A DNA stretch of 64,000 nucleotides from Pseudomonas sp. Q1-7 (lineage in GTDB: Bacteria; Pseudomonadota; Gammaproteobacteria; Pseudomonadales; Pseudomonadaceae). Shown piece by piece: positions 44,806 through 55,181 of the stretch. Numbering within the stretch: the stretch's first letter is position 1; each line of letters starts with the position of its first letter. The stretch covers positions 137,501 through 201,500 of the forward strand of contig NZ_CP116304.1 in assembly GCF_028010285.1 (NCBI RefSeq), written 5' to 3'. The notes under the pieces are model-generated. The model had not been told where the DNA came from and ran no database searches. It worked only from the letters and a program-made list of their open reading frames with translations. Position numbers and translations under genes: made by a program.

Positions 44806-45552
44806 TCAGGGGGCGAGGGCGCCCAGCGCCAGCAACTGCCCGCTCATCGACCGCGCATGGCGGTCCACCACCATCGGCGCGTAGGGCCGGCCGGAAGCGC
44901 TGACCAGGGTGTTGCTCTGGCTGTTCATATCGGCGAGCGCCGCCTTGAGGAAGCTCCAGCGCGTTTTCAGCTTCGCCACCGCCGGATCGGCCTTGTCATC
45001 CAGCGGCGCCAGTCGCTGGTCGATGTCCGGCAACAGCTTGCGTTCGTCCTGGCCGATGTAGCTGCCGGCGTTCTCGCGGGAAATCTCGAAGGTGCCGATA
45101 TAGGCGCGGCTCAGGTACTGCACGTTGAGGTATTCCACCTTGGCGGGCAGGTCCGCCGTGCCGGCGTTGCCGGCTTGGGTGTGGGCGGCGATGAGCAGGT
45201 CGCGCAGGGCCTTGGCCAGTTCCTGGGGATAGCGCCAGGGCACGTCTTCTTCCTTGTGGCCGAAGGAAACGCCCCGCTCCAGCTGGGTAACAAGGACCTC
45301 CCGGGTCTTGCGCAGTGTGTCCGTGGGCTGGGCGACCTGTCGGAAGGCGGCATCGAGGGCCTTGAGGTCCGCTTGCAGGCGCGTCGCGTGGACTTCCTGG
45401 AAGCCCTCGCCACGGAACAGCAGCAGGCTGCTGGTGGCGCGGCAGGCCTGTACCTGCAGGTGTTCCAGGGGGGAGAGCGCGGCCGCCCGGGCGGTGTCGG
45501 CGAGACTGAGGAGCAGGATGAACAGCGGGTACAACAGGGCCTTGCGGATCAT
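44806..45552 (-). CDS. Hypothetical exported protein
   Basis: 248 residues. The N-terminus MIRKALLYPLFILLLSLADT followed by ARA/AALS is a signal peptide, so the protein is periplasmic. The mature part is mainly helical (LQADLKALDAAFRQVAQPTD; DIDQRLAPLDDKADPAVAKL). An AGGAG site marks the chosen ATG. No domain recognised. The C-terminal GQLLALGALAP end is hydrophobic but short. Confidence 0.75.
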   Translation of the reverse strand: MIRKALLYPLFILLLSLADTARAAALSPLEHLQVQACRATSSLLLFRGEGFQEVHATRLQADLKALDAAFRQVAQPTDTLRKTREVLVTQLERGVSFGHKEEDVPWRYPQELAKALRDLLIAAHTQAGNAGTADLPAKVEYLNVQYLSRAYIGTFEISRENAGSYIGQDERKLLPDIDQRLAPLDDKADPAVAKLKTRWSFLKAALADMNSQSNTLVSASGRPYAPMVVDRHARSMSGQLLALGALAP

Positions 45553-45918
45553 GCGGATGCTCCTGTTCTTGTTGTTGTGAGGAGTCGTCATGGATGCCGG
45601 CACAGCCTACTGCGCCGTGGGCTACAAGCTACTACCCGAAAGAGTGATTTACTGTGGGCGAGTCGATTCTTTCAGTCGCCGGCCGCCAGCACGGCGCTGT
45701 CGCTTCAGATCAGGCCACGCAGGGCCAGGTCGCTGCCGAGCAGCAGCAGGCCGATGAAGAACCAGCGGCGGAAGCGTTCGGCGCTGATGCGCTTGCGCAA
45801 TCACTGGCCGCCGGCCATGCACGTTGCGGCCGGTGCCGGTATCCCGTGGCGCGCCGCTGGCCCTGCGCGAAGCGCGCACCTGCTATGACCCTATGGCCGG
45901 GGAGCTGGCGGTCGGGAT
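45553..45918. other. Gap with two gene remnants downstream of cysA
   Basis: About 365 bp without an intact gene. Its left part is featureless; the right part contains the TauE/SafE and ArsR remnants listed separately. Confidence 0.6.
45705..45797 (-). pseudogene. Remnant C-terminus of a TauE/SafE-type permease
   Basis: On the minus strand it reads LRKRISAERFRRWFFIGLLL, LGSDLALRGLI and a stop, which is the last cytoplasmic turn and final transmembrane helix of sulfite/organosulfonate exporters (TSUP family). Upstream of it no permease sequence remains. Confidence 0.6.

Positions 45919-45934
<16 letters not shown>
45847..45934 (+). pseudogene. Remnant of an ArsR-family regulator
   Basis: In one plus-strand frame it reads APLALREARTCYDPMAGELA followed by VGIYTRM, resembling the segment REARTCYDHLAGxLxV found in winged-helix ArsR-family regulators of Pseudomonas. 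It lacks a start and an HTH and runs directly into the antisense of cysA. The family assignment comes from memory of that motif. Confidence 0.5.
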
Positions 45935-46914
<980 letters not shown>

Positions 46915-46919
46915 GGTGG

Positions 46920-47792
46920 TTACTCCTCATCAGCATTCGACTTGAGGCGGGACAGACGCGATTCGCTCCACTGCTTGAGCAGCAGGATGCCCAGGGCGAG
47001 CACCAGCAGCAGGCTGGCGACGCTGAAGGCGGCGACGTGGTTGTACTCGTTGTAGAGGATCTCGACATGCAGCGGCAGGGTGTTGGTGACGCCCCGGATA
47101 TGCCCGGACACCACCGACACCGCGCCGAACTCACCCATGGCCCGCGCGGTGCAGAGCACCACGCCGTAGATCAGACCCCATTTGATGTTCGGCAGGGTCA
47201 CGTGCCAGAACATCTGCCAGCCGTTGGCGCCGAGCAGGCGCGCGGCCTCTTCTTCCTGGGTGCCCTGTTCCTGCATCAGCGGGATCAGTTCGCGGGCGAC
47301 GAAGGGGAAGGTGACGAAGAGGGTCGCCAGGACGATGCCGGGCACGGCGAAGACGATCTGGATGTCGCGGTCCTGCAACCATTCGCCGAAGTAGCCCTGG
47401 GCGCCGAACAGCAGCACGTAGATCAGGCCGGCGATTACCGGGGAGACCGAGAACGGCAGGTCGATCAGGGTCACCAGCAGGCTCTTGCCGCGGAATTCGT
47501 ACTTGCTCACGCACCAGGCGGCGGCCACACCGAACACCAGGTTGAGCGGGACGGAGATGAACACGGCGAGCAGCGTCAGCTTCAGCGCGGAGAGGGCGTC
47601 CGGCTCGAAGATGGCGCTGAAGAAGGTGCCCAGGCCCTGCTTCAGCGCTTCGCTCAGCACCACCAGCAGGGGCAGCAGCAGGAACAGGGCGAAGGCCAGC
47701 CAGGCGGCGGCGATCAGGATGCGACGACCCCAGGCACTGCCCCGGCGGGCGGCGTTGGCGGAGGCGGCGGCGGTCAGGCTTGCGTGACTCAT
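46920..47792 (-). CDS. cysW: Sulfate ABC transporter permease CysW
   Basis: 290 residues, six predicted membrane helices and the cytoplasmic EAA loop ([22 protein letters not shown] region) that contacts CysA. It forms the membrane channel with CysT. The ATG after GAGGAGCGCG is chosen; the frame is open eight codons further. It is 10 bp downstream of cysT. Confidence 0.95.
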   Translation of the reverse strand: MSHASLTAAASANAARRGSAWGRRILIAAAWLAFALFLLLPLLVVLSEALKQGLGTFFSAIFEPDALSALKLTLLAVFISVPLNLVFGVAAAWCVSKYEFRGKSLLVTLIDLPFSVSPVIAGLIYVLLFGAQGYFGEWLQDRDIQIVFAVPGIVLATLFVTFPFVARELIPLMQEQGTQEEEAARLLGANGWQMFWHVTLPNIKWGLIYGVVLCTARAMGEFGAVSVVSGHIRGVTNTLPLHVEILYNEYNHVAAFSVASLLLVLALGILLLKQWSESRLSRLKSNADEE

Positions 47793-47802
47793 GGCGCGCT
47801 CC

Positions 47803-48621
47803 TCACGGGGTTTCAATGCGGCGCTGCAGCAGGTTGATCAGCAGCAGCAGGATGAAGGCCACCACCAGCATCAGCACGCCGATGGCGGTGGCGCCGGTGT
47901 AGTCGTACTGGTCCAGCTTGACCATGATCAGCAGCGGCAGGATTTCGGTCTTCATCGGCATGTTGCCGGCGATGAAGATCACCGAGCCGTACTCGCCCAC
48001 GCCCCGGGCGAAGGCCAGGGCGAAGCCGGTCAGCCAGGCCGGCAGCAGGGCCGGCAGCAGCACATGGCGGAAGATCTGCAGCGGCCGGGCGCCCAGGCAG
48101 GCGGCGGCTTCCTCCACTTCACGGGGGATGTCCGCCAGCACCGGCTGCACCGTGCGCACCACGAAGGGCAGGGTGACGAAGGTCAGCGCCAGGGTAATGC
48201 CCAGCGGGGTGTAGGCGATCTTGAAACCGAGGTCGGTGGCGAACTGGCCCACCAGGCCGGCCGGCGCGTAGAGCGCGGTCAGGGCGATACCGGCGACGGC
48301 GGTCGGCAGGGCGAAAGGCAGGTCGACCATGGCGTCGATCACTTTGCGGCCGAAGAAGTCGTAGCGCACCAGCACCCAGGCCAGCAGCGTGCCGATGATG
48401 CCGTTGAGCAGGGCGGCGACCAGGGCGGTGCCGAAACTGAGCTTGAGGGCGGCGAGCACGCGGGGGGCGCTGATGATGGCCCAGAACTGGACCCAGGTCA
48501 GCTCGGTAGTCTTGAGGAACAGGGCCCCCAGTGGGATCAGGACCAGCAGGCTGAGATACACCAGGGTGTATCCCAGGGTCAGCCCGAAGCCGGGTATGAC
48601 CGGGGAGATGCGTCGTGACAT
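47803..48621 (-). CDS. cysT: Sulfate ABC transporter permease CysT
   Basis: 272 residues. [20 protein letters not shown] is the first membrane helix and [20 protein letters not shown] is the EAA loop, as in CysT/CysU. It partners with CysW. The upstream gap to sbp holds a long inverted repeat, which may reduce transcript of the permease relative to the binding protein. Confidence 0.95.
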   Translation of the reverse strand: MSRRISPVIPGFGLTLGYTLVYLSLLVLIPLGALFLKTTELTWVQFWAIISAPRVLAALKLSFGTALVAALLNGIIGTLLAWVLVRYDFFGRKVIDAMVDLPFALPTAVAGIALTALYAPAGLVGQFATDLGFKIAYTPLGITLALTFVTLPFVVRTVQPVLADIPREVEEAAACLGARPLQIFRHVLLPALLPAWLTGFALAFARGVGEYGSVIFIAGNMPMKTEILPLLIMVKLDQYDYTGATAIGVLMLVVAFILLLLINLLQRRIETP

Positions 48622-48744
48622 GTTCTGTCCTTACTCTGCGTTGGAACGCTTGGTTTCTCCGGAACCGGCCCCGTCGAGCCGCTTCCAGCAAACAGGCCCG
48701 ATCCGTGGATCAGGCCTGGTTCTGCTCCTTCCCTGGAGTCCCTC

Positions 48745-48823
48745 GATGGGTTTCGCTCCGCTCTACCCATCCTACGAGGTACACCGGGCTCCGTAGGATG
48801 GGTAGAGCGGCGCGAAACCCATC
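48745..48823. repeat. Long inverted repeat between sbp and cysT
   Basis: GATGGGTTTCGCTCCGCTCT plus ACCCATCCTACG is mirrored by CGTAGGATGGGTAGAGCGGC plus GCGAAACCCATC, two 32-bp arms with 15 bp between. This family differs from the GCGAATTCATTCG elements. Because it is inside the operon its RNA would fold into a large hairpin. Confidence 0.85.
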
Positions 48824-48827
48824 AACG

Positions 48828-49823
48828 TTATTGCGCCTGGTAGATCTGGTCGAAGACGCCGCCGTCGTTGAAGAACCTGGGTTGCGCTTCCTTCCAGCCG
48901 TTGAAGTCCTTGTCCACGGTCACCAGGTCGAGTTTCGGGAATTGCCTGGCGAACTCGGCCGCGACCTTCTCGTTGCGTGGCCGGTAGAAATGCTGCGCCG
49001 CGATGCGTTGGCCCTCCTCGCTGTACAGGTACTGCAAGTAGGCTTCGGCGACCTTGCGGGTGCCCTTCTTGTCGACGTTCCTGTCCACCACCGCGACCGG
49101 CGGTTCGGCCAGGATCGACAGGCTGGGCGCGATGATCTCGAAGTTCTCGCCACCCTGTTCCTTCAACGCCAGGAAGGCCTCGTTCTCCCAGGCCAGCAGC
49201 ACGTCGCCGATCTGGTTGTTGACGAAGGTGATGGTCGAGCCACGGGCGCCGGTATCCAGCACCGGCACGTGCTGGTACAGCGCTTTCACGTACTCCTGGG
49301 CCTTGGCGTCGCTGCCGTATTCCTTCCTGGCCCAGGCCCAGGCGGCGAGGAAGTTCCAGCGGGCGCCGCCGGAGGTCTTCGGATTCGGGGTGATGACTTC
49401 CACGCCCGGCTGGGTCAGGTCGCCCCAATCCTTGATGCCCTTGGGGTTGCCCTTGCGTACCAGGAACACGATGGTCGAGGTGTAGGGCGTGCTGTTGTCG
49501 GGCAGGCGCGCCTGCCAGTTTTCCGGGATCAGCTTGCCGAGTTTGTGCAACTCGTCGATGTCACCGGCGAGCGCCAGGGTCACGACGTCGGCCTTGAGGC
49601 CGTCGATCACGGCGCGGGCCTGTTTGCCGGAGCCGCCATGGGACTGTTGCACCTTCACAGCCTCGCCGCCCTCGGCCTTCCAGTGCTTGGCGAAGGCGGC
49701 GTTGTAGGCCTGGTAGAGCTCGCGGGTCGGGTCGTAGGACACGTTGAGCAGTTCGGTGGCGGCGGCCGGGCCGGCGATCAGGGCGCTGGCGAGGGCGGCG
49801 AGAGCGAAGCGGCGAATCGACAT
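48828..49823 (-). CDS. sbp: Periplasmic sulfate-binding protein
   Basis: 331 residues. [40 protein letters not shown] shows the signal peptide and the start of the mature sulfate-binding fold; [19 protein letters not shown] and [18 protein letters not shown] are family signatures. The ATG after the signal-sequence Met is used (the frame is open 10 codons earlier). Delivers sulfate or thiosulfate to CysTWA. Confidence 0.95.
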   Translation of the reverse strand: MSIRRFALAALASALIAGPAAATELLNVSYDPTRELYQAYNAAFAKHWKAEGGEAVKVQQSHGGSGKQARAVIDGLKADVVTLALAGDIDELHKLGKLIPENWQARLPDNSTPYTSTIVFLVRKGNPKGIKDWGDLTQPGVEVITPNPKTSGGARWNFLAAWAWARKEYGSDAKAQEYVKALYQHVPVLDTGARGSTITFVNNQIGDVLLAWENEAFLALKEQGGENFEIIAPSLSILAEPPVAVVDRNVDKKGTRKVAEAYLQYLYSEEGQRIAAQHFYRPRNEKVAAEFARQFPKLDLVTVDKDFNGWKEAQPRFFNDGGVFDQIYQAQ

Positions 49824-49957
49824 GTTCAAGCTCCTGAAGCGGGGTATTTCCAAGGTGTTGGCTTGGGCTGTGGGTGGGGTCGTCGATGCGCCCTCCGGTG
49901 TTCCGGTCGGGCCTCAAGCCGGCTGCGCTTGGCTCGCGTGGCTTGAGTGGCTTTGGG

Positions 49958-50140
49958 TCAACTGTGGCGATTGGTCGGTTGCTGTAGGCGGAACTTTTCC
50001 TTGCGCTCGATCTGCACCACCTGGCCGTTGTGCACGGTGATCTCCACCGAGCCGAAGCGCAGGCCGTGCAGGGCGCTGCGGATTTCGCGGAGGATGCTGG
50101 CGTCGTCCTGGCCTTCCAGGCTGCGGAGGGTCCCGCTCAT
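49958..50140 (-). CDS. oscA: OscA family small protein (DUF2292)
   Basis: 60 residues, no signal peptide: SILREIRSALHGLRFGSVEI followed by TVHNGQVVQIERKEKFRL is the DUF2292/YezD pattern. In Pseudomonas oscA lies upstream of the sulfate transporter genes and is needed for growth on organosulfur compounds, according to published work as I remember it. An AAGGAG site precedes the ATG. It is the first gene of the leftward sulfate operon. Confidence 0.85.
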   Translation of the reverse strand: MSGTLRSLEGQDDASILREIRSALHGLRFGSVEITVHNGQVVQIERKEKFRLQQPTNRHS

Positions 50141-50217
50141 GATCGTGCTCCTTGAAGAGAGGGGCGCGGTGAAGGGCACCGCGTGGCGTGGAGCGAATCT
50201 TAAGCAGGTGCTGATTA

Positions 50218-50240
50218 TTCTTAAAAATACTATTTAAGAA
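50218..50240. promoter_or_regulatory. Inverted repeat in the oscA promoter region
   Basis: TTCTTAAA and TTTAAGAA are exact reverse complements separated by AATACTA in an AT-rich gap between oscA and the convergent-upstream c-di-GMP gene. It is a candidate for CysB or another sulfur-responsive regulator, although CysB sites are usually less symmetric. Confidence 0.5.
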
Positions 50241-50290
50241 TTTTTATATAACCAAAGTTCCTGTTCGAGGGGCGTGCCGACGCTGTGGGC

Positions 50291-52195
50291 TCAGGCATCC
50301 GTCCAGAGCCGCTCGGCGTCTTCCGCCGGCAGCGGACGGCTGAACAGGTAGCCTTGGCCGTAGTCGCAACCCAGGTCGCGGAGGAAGTCGGCCTGGGCGG
50401 TCTCCTCGATGCCTTCGGCCAGCACGCTGAGGTCAAGGCTGTGGCCCAGGGCGGTGACCGCGCGGGCGATGGCGATATCGTTGCGGTCGCCCGGCAGGCC
50501 GCGGATGAAGCTCTGGTCGATCTTCAGCTTGTGCACCGGCAGGCGCTTGAGACGCTGCAGCGAGGAGTAGCCGGTGCCGAAGTCGTCGATGGCCAGGCGC
50601 ACGCCCAGGTCGCGCAGGCGACCGAGCAGCGCTTCGGCGGCGTCCGGGTCTTCCATCACCGCGCTTTCGGTGATTTCCAGTTCCAGGTGCTTCGGCTCCA
50701 GGCCGGTGGCGGCCAGCACCCGCGCGACTTCGCCGTCCAGCTCGGTACGGCGGAACAGCCGGCAGGACAGGTTGACCGCGACGAACGACAGTGCCCGTCC
50801 CTGTTCCAGCCAGCGCTGCATCTGCCGGCAGGCCTGATCCAGCATCCAGAGGTCGATGTTGCCGATCAGCCCACTTTCCTCGGCAATGGGCAGGAATTCG
50901 CCGGGCGGCACCAGGCCACGTTCGGGATGTTCCCAGCGCACCAGGGCTTCGAAGCCGATCAGGCGGCCGTCGCCCAGGCACTGGATGGGTTGGTAGTGCA
51001 CCCGCAGCTGGTCCTGTTCCAGGGCCCGGCGCAGGGCGCCGACCAGCTCGATGCGCTGGCGCGCCTGCTCGGTCAACTCCTGGCTGTAGAAGGCATAGAG
51101 GTCGCGGCCGGTGCTCTTGGCCTTGATCAGCGCCGAGTCGGCGTTGCGCATCAGTTGCTCGACGTTGGCGTCATCGCTGGGAAACAGGCTGATGCCCAGG
51201 CTGGTGCTGATGAACAGGTCGTGACCGCCGAGGCGGAAGGGCGTGGCCAGTTCGGTGCGGATGCGCTCGGCCAGGTCGGCGGCCTGCTCGGCCTGGGGGC
51301 AGTCATCCCAGAGCAGGCCGAACTCATCGCCGCCCAGCCGGGCCAGGGTCATGCCGCCTTCCAGCAGGCCCTGCAGGCGTGCTCCGACCATCTTCAGCAG
51401 CAGGTCGCCCTGGGAATGGCCGAAGCTTTCGTTGATGTGCTTGAAGTGGTCGAGGTCGAGCAGCAGCACGGCGCCGTGTTGCTTCTCGCGACGGGCGCGT
51501 TCCAGCACCTGTTCGACGCGCTCGGTGAACACCAGGCGATTGGGCAGGCTGGTCAACGGGTCGTGGTGGGCGAGGAAATCCAGTTCGCGCTGCGAGCGCT
51601 TGATGGCACTGATGTCGGAAAACACCGCCACGTAATGGGTCAGCTCGCCCTGTTCGTCGTGGATGGCGCGGATGTTCTGCCAGAGCGGGTAGATTTCGCC
51701 GTTCTTGCGCCGGTTCCAGACTTCGCCACTCCACTCCCGGCGGTTCTCCAGGGCGTTCCACATGGCCTTGTAGAAAACCGGGGTGTGCCGGCCGGAGCTG
51801 AAGATGCGCGGGTTCTTGCCCAGCACCTCGGCCTCCTCGAACCCGGTGATGCGGGCAAACGCGCGGTTGACGTGAACGATGCGGCTCCCGGCGTCGGTGA
51901 CCAGCACGCCTTCCTGGGTGCTGTCGAACACCGCGGCAGCCTGGCGCAGGCTGCTTTCGTGGGCGCGGCGGGCGTCCAGGTAGACCTTCAGGTGGCGCAG
52001 GTGCAGGCAGACCAGGGCGAACAGCAGCAGGCTGGTGATCAGTACGAAGAGCAGCCCCTTGGCGGTGCTCAGTTCGGCCAGCAGTTCGCGGTCGCTCACC
52101 AGGGCGACCAGCAGGCGGTCGCTGAACAGCACCCAGAGGCTGGCGAGGATGAAGTAGGGCAGCACCAGTCTCAGGGCGCTGAACTTGGAACGCAT
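50291..52195 (-). CDS. PAS-GGDEF-EAL c-di-GMP enzyme
   Basis: 634 residues. Two N-terminal membrane segments (YFILASLWVLFSDRLLVALV and LLFVLITSLLLFALVCLHLR) anchor it. A PAS domain follows (STQEGVLVTDAGSRIVHVNR). The GGDEF motif is intact (LARLGGDEFGLLW, residues about 288-292) and so is the EAL motif (GFEALVRWEHPERGL, about 416-418, with DDFGTGYSSLQRLKRLPVHK). It could both make and degrade c-di-GMP. The start used follows GGAAAGG; an ATG seven codons earlier has no ribosome site. Confidence 0.88.
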   Translation of the reverse strand: MRSKFSALRLVLPYFILASLWVLFSDRLLVALVSDRELLAELSTAKGLLFVLITSLLLFALVCLHLRHLKVYLDARRAHESSLRQAAAVFDSTQEGVLVTDAGSRIVHVNRAFARITGFEEAEVLGKNPRIFSSGRHTPVFYKAMWNALENRREWSGEVWNRRKNGEIYPLWQNIRAIHDEQGELTHYVAVFSDISAIKRSQRELDFLAHHDPLTSLPNRLVFTERVEQVLERARREKQHGAVLLLDLDHFKHINESFGHSQGDLLLKMVGARLQGLLEGGMTLARLGGDEFGLLWDDCPQAEQAADLAERIRTELATPFRLGGHDLFISTSLGISLFPSDDANVEQLMRNADSALIKAKSTGRDLYAFYSQELTEQARQRIELVGALRRALEQDQLRVHYQPIQCLGDGRLIGFEALVRWEHPERGLVPPGEFLPIAEESGLIGNIDLWMLDQACRQMQRWLEQGRALSFVAVNLSCRLFRRTELDGEVARVLAATGLEPKHLELEITESAVMEDPDAAEALLGRLRDLGVRLAIDDFGTGYSSLQRLKRLPVHKLKIDQSFIRGLPGDRNDIAIARAVTALGHSLDLSVLAEGIEETAQADFLRDLGCDYGQGYLFSRPLPAEDAERLWTDA

Positions 52196-52369
52196 GGGCT
52201 GCGGCCTTTCCGGCATGGGTCTGACGCGAAGGGACGCATTATAGGGGGCAACCGACGACCGGGGGGCTTCTATCTAAAAGACGGGATGGTTTTCCATGGT
52301 GGCTTTGTGATAATCCGTCCCTGGTTTGTCCAACAAGCCCCGATTCCTTCATCCGAGGCAATGCGATCC

Positions 52370-53554
52370 ATGTGGTACAACGGTTTACTCGACCTGTCGC
52401 TTTGGCAACTGGTGGCGGTCACCCTGGTGCTGACCCATATCACCATCGTCAGCGTCACCGTCTATCTGCACCGCTACTCCGCGCACCGCTCGCTGGAGCT
52501 GCATCCCGCGCTCAAGCACTTCTTCCGCTTCTGGCTGTGGCTGACCACCGCCATGAACACCCGCGAGTGGACCGCCATCCACCGCAAGCACCACGCCAAG
52601 TGCGAAACCGCCGACGATCCCCACAGCCCGGTGGTCAAGGGCGTGTGGACGGTCCTGCGCAAGGGCGCCGAGCTCTACCAGGAAGAGGCGAAGAACGAAG
52701 AAACCCTGCGCATCTACGGCAAGAACTGCCCGGATGACTGGATGGAGCGCAACGTCTACAGCCGCTTCCCCATCGGCGGCGTGACCCTGATGGCGCTGCT
52801 CGACCTGGCGCTGTTCGGCGCCGCCGGCCTGACCATCTGGGCCGTGCAGATGATGTGGATCCCGGTCTGGGCCGCCGGCGTCATCAACGGCCTGGGCCAC
52901 GCCATCGGCTACCGCAACTTCGAATGCCGCGATGCCGCCACCAACCTGGTGCCCTGGGGCATCCTCATTGGCGGCGAAGAGCTGCACAACAACCACCACA
53001 CCTACCCGAACTCCGCCAAGCTCTCGGTGAAGAAGTGGGAGTTCGACATGGGCTGGGCCTGGATCAAGCTGTTCAGCCTGCTGCGCCTGGCCAAGGTGCA
53101 GCGCGTGGCGCCCATCGCCCACCGCGTGGAAGGCAAGGGCAGCCTGGACATGGACACCGCCATGGCCATCCTCAACAACCGGTTCCAGATCATGGCCCAG
53201 TACCGCAAGCTGGTGATCGCGCCGTTGGTGAAGCAGGAACTGGCCAAGGCCGACGAGTCGGTGCGTCATCTGTTCCGCCGCGCCAAGCGTCTGCTCTCGC
53301 GCGAGACCAGCCTGCTGGACGAAGGCCACCAGGCGCGCATCGCCGCCATGCTGGAGCAGAGCCAGGCGCTCAAGGTGATCTACGAGAAGCGCCTGGCGCT
53401 GCAGCAGATCTGGGTCAAGACCAGCGCCAACGGCCACGAGATGCTCGAAGCCATGAAGCAGTGGGTACACGACGCCGAGGCCAGCGGCATCCAATCCCTG
53501 CGTGACTTCGCCGAGCAACTGAAAACCTACTCCCTGCGTCCGGCCGCTGCCTGA
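52370..53554 (+). CDS. desA: Phospholipid/acyl-CoA fatty acid desaturase
   Basis: 394 residues. Membrane helices flank the three histidine boxes: VYLHRYSAHRSLELH, WTAIHRKHHAKCETADDPHS and EELHNNHHTYPNSAKLSVKK, the acyl-lipid Delta9 desaturase pattern (DesA-like). An N-terminal MWYNGLLDLSLW matches the usual DesA start, so the ATG here is preferred over the in-frame one 9 bp upstream. It is transcribed away from the c-di-GMP gene. A C-terminal helical extension carries coiled-coil-like sequence. Confidence 0.9.
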   Translation: MWYNGLLDLSLWQLVAVTLVLTHITIVSVTVYLHRYSAHRSLELHPALKHFFRFWLWLTTAMNTREWTAIHRKHHAKCETADDPHSPVVKGVWTVLRKGAELYQEEAKNEETLRIYGKNCPDDWMERNVYSRFPIGGVTLMALLDLALFGAAGLTIWAVQMMWIPVWAAGVINGLGHAIGYRNFECRDAATNLVPWGILIGGEELHNNHHTYPNSAKLSVKKWEFDMGWAWIKLFSLLRLAKVQRVAPIAHRVEGKGSLDMDTAMAILNNRFQIMAQYRKLVIAPLVKQELAKADESVRHLFRRAKRLLSRETSLLDEGHQARIAAMLEQSQALKVIYEKRLALQQIWVKTSANGHEMLEAMKQWVHDAEASGIQSLRDFAEQLKTYSLRPAAA

Positions 53555-53569
53555 CGCACTGCGCACGCG

Positions 53570-53599
53570 AAAAGGCCGGCAGCGATGCCGGCCTTTTTG
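53570..53599 (+). terminator. Terminator downstream of desA
   Basis: AAAAGGCCGGC pairs with GCCGGCCTTTTT around AGCGAT, a strong hairpin with T-tract 16 bp after the desA stop. Confidence 0.85.
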
Positions 53600-53678
53600 C
53601 TTTCTGGCGCTTTCCCACAGGCCGAACCCGCGGTTCGGTTGGAGCCGTAGCGGTCCCGCCGACGATTCCGATGCCGAC

Positions 53679-53706
53679 AAAAAAGGCCGCTCATCATGAG
53701 CGGCCT
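53679..53706 (-). terminator. Terminator of the small exported-protein gene
   Basis: On the minus strand AGGCCGCTCATGATGAGCGGCC forms a near-perfect hairpin followed by TTTTTTGTC. It lies about 70 bp after the stop of the small exported-protein gene and can terminate it. Confidence 0.75.
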
Positions 53707-53774
53707 GAACCGGACGTCGATTAAGGAGCTGTCACGCATCAACGTCAGGAGGTGGAGAACGGGGTGGGCCGGGA

Positions 53775-53978
53775 TCAACTGTCCTGGCGGGAGTCTGACG
53801 GCTTCTGCTGGTCGGCGCCTTGCTTGACGATGGCGACCTGGTGGGCGGCTTCGGCGCGTTGTTCGGCCAGTGCTGCATTGCGCGCAACAAATGAGCCGGA
53901 CTCTTCAGCAAGGGTCAGTTGGGAGAAAAACAGGGAAAATACAGCGAAAATGGCAGTAAAAATCGTATTACGTTGCAT
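53775..53978 (-). CDS. Small hypothetical exported protein
   Basis: 67 residues. MQRNTIFTAIFAVFSLFFSQ LTLA is a signal peptide; the mature part of about 42 residues is hydrophilic (EESGSFVARNAALAEQRAEA). Supported by an AGAGG ribosome site and by the terminator placement. No family recognised. Confidence 0.6.
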   Translation of the reverse strand: MQRNTIFTAIFAVFSLFFSQLTLAEESGSFVARNAALAEQRAEAAHQVAIVKQGADQQKPSDSRQDS

Positions 53979-54066
53979 AACTTGAGCCTCTCTGTGGCTT
54001 CTGGTGAAACATGGCGCCATCTTAGGGAGGCCGTTAACGGCTAAAAATAGTGGTTTCAGTGAATAA

Positions 54067-55032
54067 CTATTTCTCTCTGCGCAACAATTTGGCGCTGTCC
54101 GCCCAATACCCGGAATCTTCCAGCAGGGCCTCATCCTGGCTCAGCAGCGGCGGCAGCTCGGCTTTGAGGAACTCCACCCAGGTCTTGATCTTGGCGTCGA
54201 GGAAGCGCCGCGACGGGTAGATGGCGTAGATGTTGCGCTCGCGCAGGCGGTACTCCGGCAGCAAGCGCAGCAGCTTGCCCTCGCGCATGGGCGGGCAGGC
54301 GACGAAGGAGGGCAGCAGGCAGATGCCCATGCCGGCCTGGGCGGCCTTGGCCAGGGATTCGGCCACGTTCACCTGGAAGCTTTCGGCGGGCAGCACGTTG
54401 AATTCGCCTTCCTCGCCATCGAATAGCCAGCTGTCCTCGTAGAGCGGGTCCAGCAGGCGCAGGTAGCGATGCTGCCGGAGGTCCGTCGGAGCGGCGGGCA
54501 CGCCGTGCTTCTTCAGGTAGCCGGGCGCGGCGCAGAGCACACTGAACATCGGGCCGAGCACCTGGGCCACCATCTGCGAGTCGGGCAGTTCGCGGGCGAA
54601 GGTGATGATGACGTCGTGGCCGTCTTCCAGCAGGTCGGGGGTGCGCTGGGACAGGGTCAGTTCCACCACCACTTCCGGGTAGAGCTCGGTGTAGCGCGCC
54701 ACCAGCGGGGTGAGGTGCTGCAGGCCGAGACCGGTCATGGTGTGCACACGCAGGCGGCCGTGGGGCTTGAGGTGCGCGCCGCGTGCCTCGGCGGCGGCTT
54801 CGTCCACTTCGCTGAGAATCTGCCGGCAGCGCTGCAGGTAGCGCTCGCCCACTTCGGTCAGCGCCAGGCGGCGGGTGGTGCGATGCAGCAGGCGCGCCTG
54901 GAGCTGCTGCTCCAGCTCCGATACCAGCCGCGACACCTGGGCGGTGGACAGGTCCATGGCCTGGGCGGCAGCAGTGAAGCTGCCGGTGTCGATCACCCGC
55001 ACGAACACCCGCATGCTGTTGAGTGTGTCCAT
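54067..55032 (-). CDS. LysR-family transcriptional regulator
   Basis: 321 residues: DTLNSMRVFVRVIDTGSFTA ... LDLSTAQVSRLVSELEQQLQ-like winged helix (the sequence reads MDLSTAQVSRLVSE) and an effector domain. It resembles the AaeR/CrgA-like branch. It is divergent from the HlyD/DUF2955 efflux pair across a 149-bp gap, where no clear T-N11-A site was pinned down; it probably regulates that pair. Start at ATG after a GGGAG site. Confidence 0.87.
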   Translation of the reverse strand: MDTLNSMRVFVRVIDTGSFTAAAQAMDLSTAQVSRLVSELEQQLQARLLHRTTRRLALTEVGERYLQRCRQILSEVDEAAAEARGAHLKPHGRLRVHTMTGLGLQHLTPLVARYTELYPEVVVELTLSQRTPDLLEDGHDVIITFARELPDSQMVAQVLGPMFSVLCAAPGYLKKHGVPAAPTDLRQHRYLRLLDPLYEDSWLFDGEEGEFNVLPAESFQVNVAESLAKAAQAGMGICLLPSFVACPPMREGKLLRLLPEYRLRERNIYAIYPSRRFLDAKIKTWVEFLKAELPPLLSQDEALLEDSGYWADSAKLLRREK

Positions 55033-55181
55033 TGTTACTCCCTGTGTAAGGCTGCTTCTCGCTAAGGCGGGATTATCCACGAATCTCGGATAAATATACT
55101 GCGCTCCATGAGCGGCAGCGGTCGAGGCCCTGTCGTTCTCGTCATTCCGCCCGCGCTCTGCGCGGGCCCTTCGAGGTACGC

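Noticed and set aside
50285-52369. 1089-residue plus-strand frame joined to desA
   Set aside because: The first two thirds are antisense to the c-di-GMP gene; only the DesA part has real motifs.
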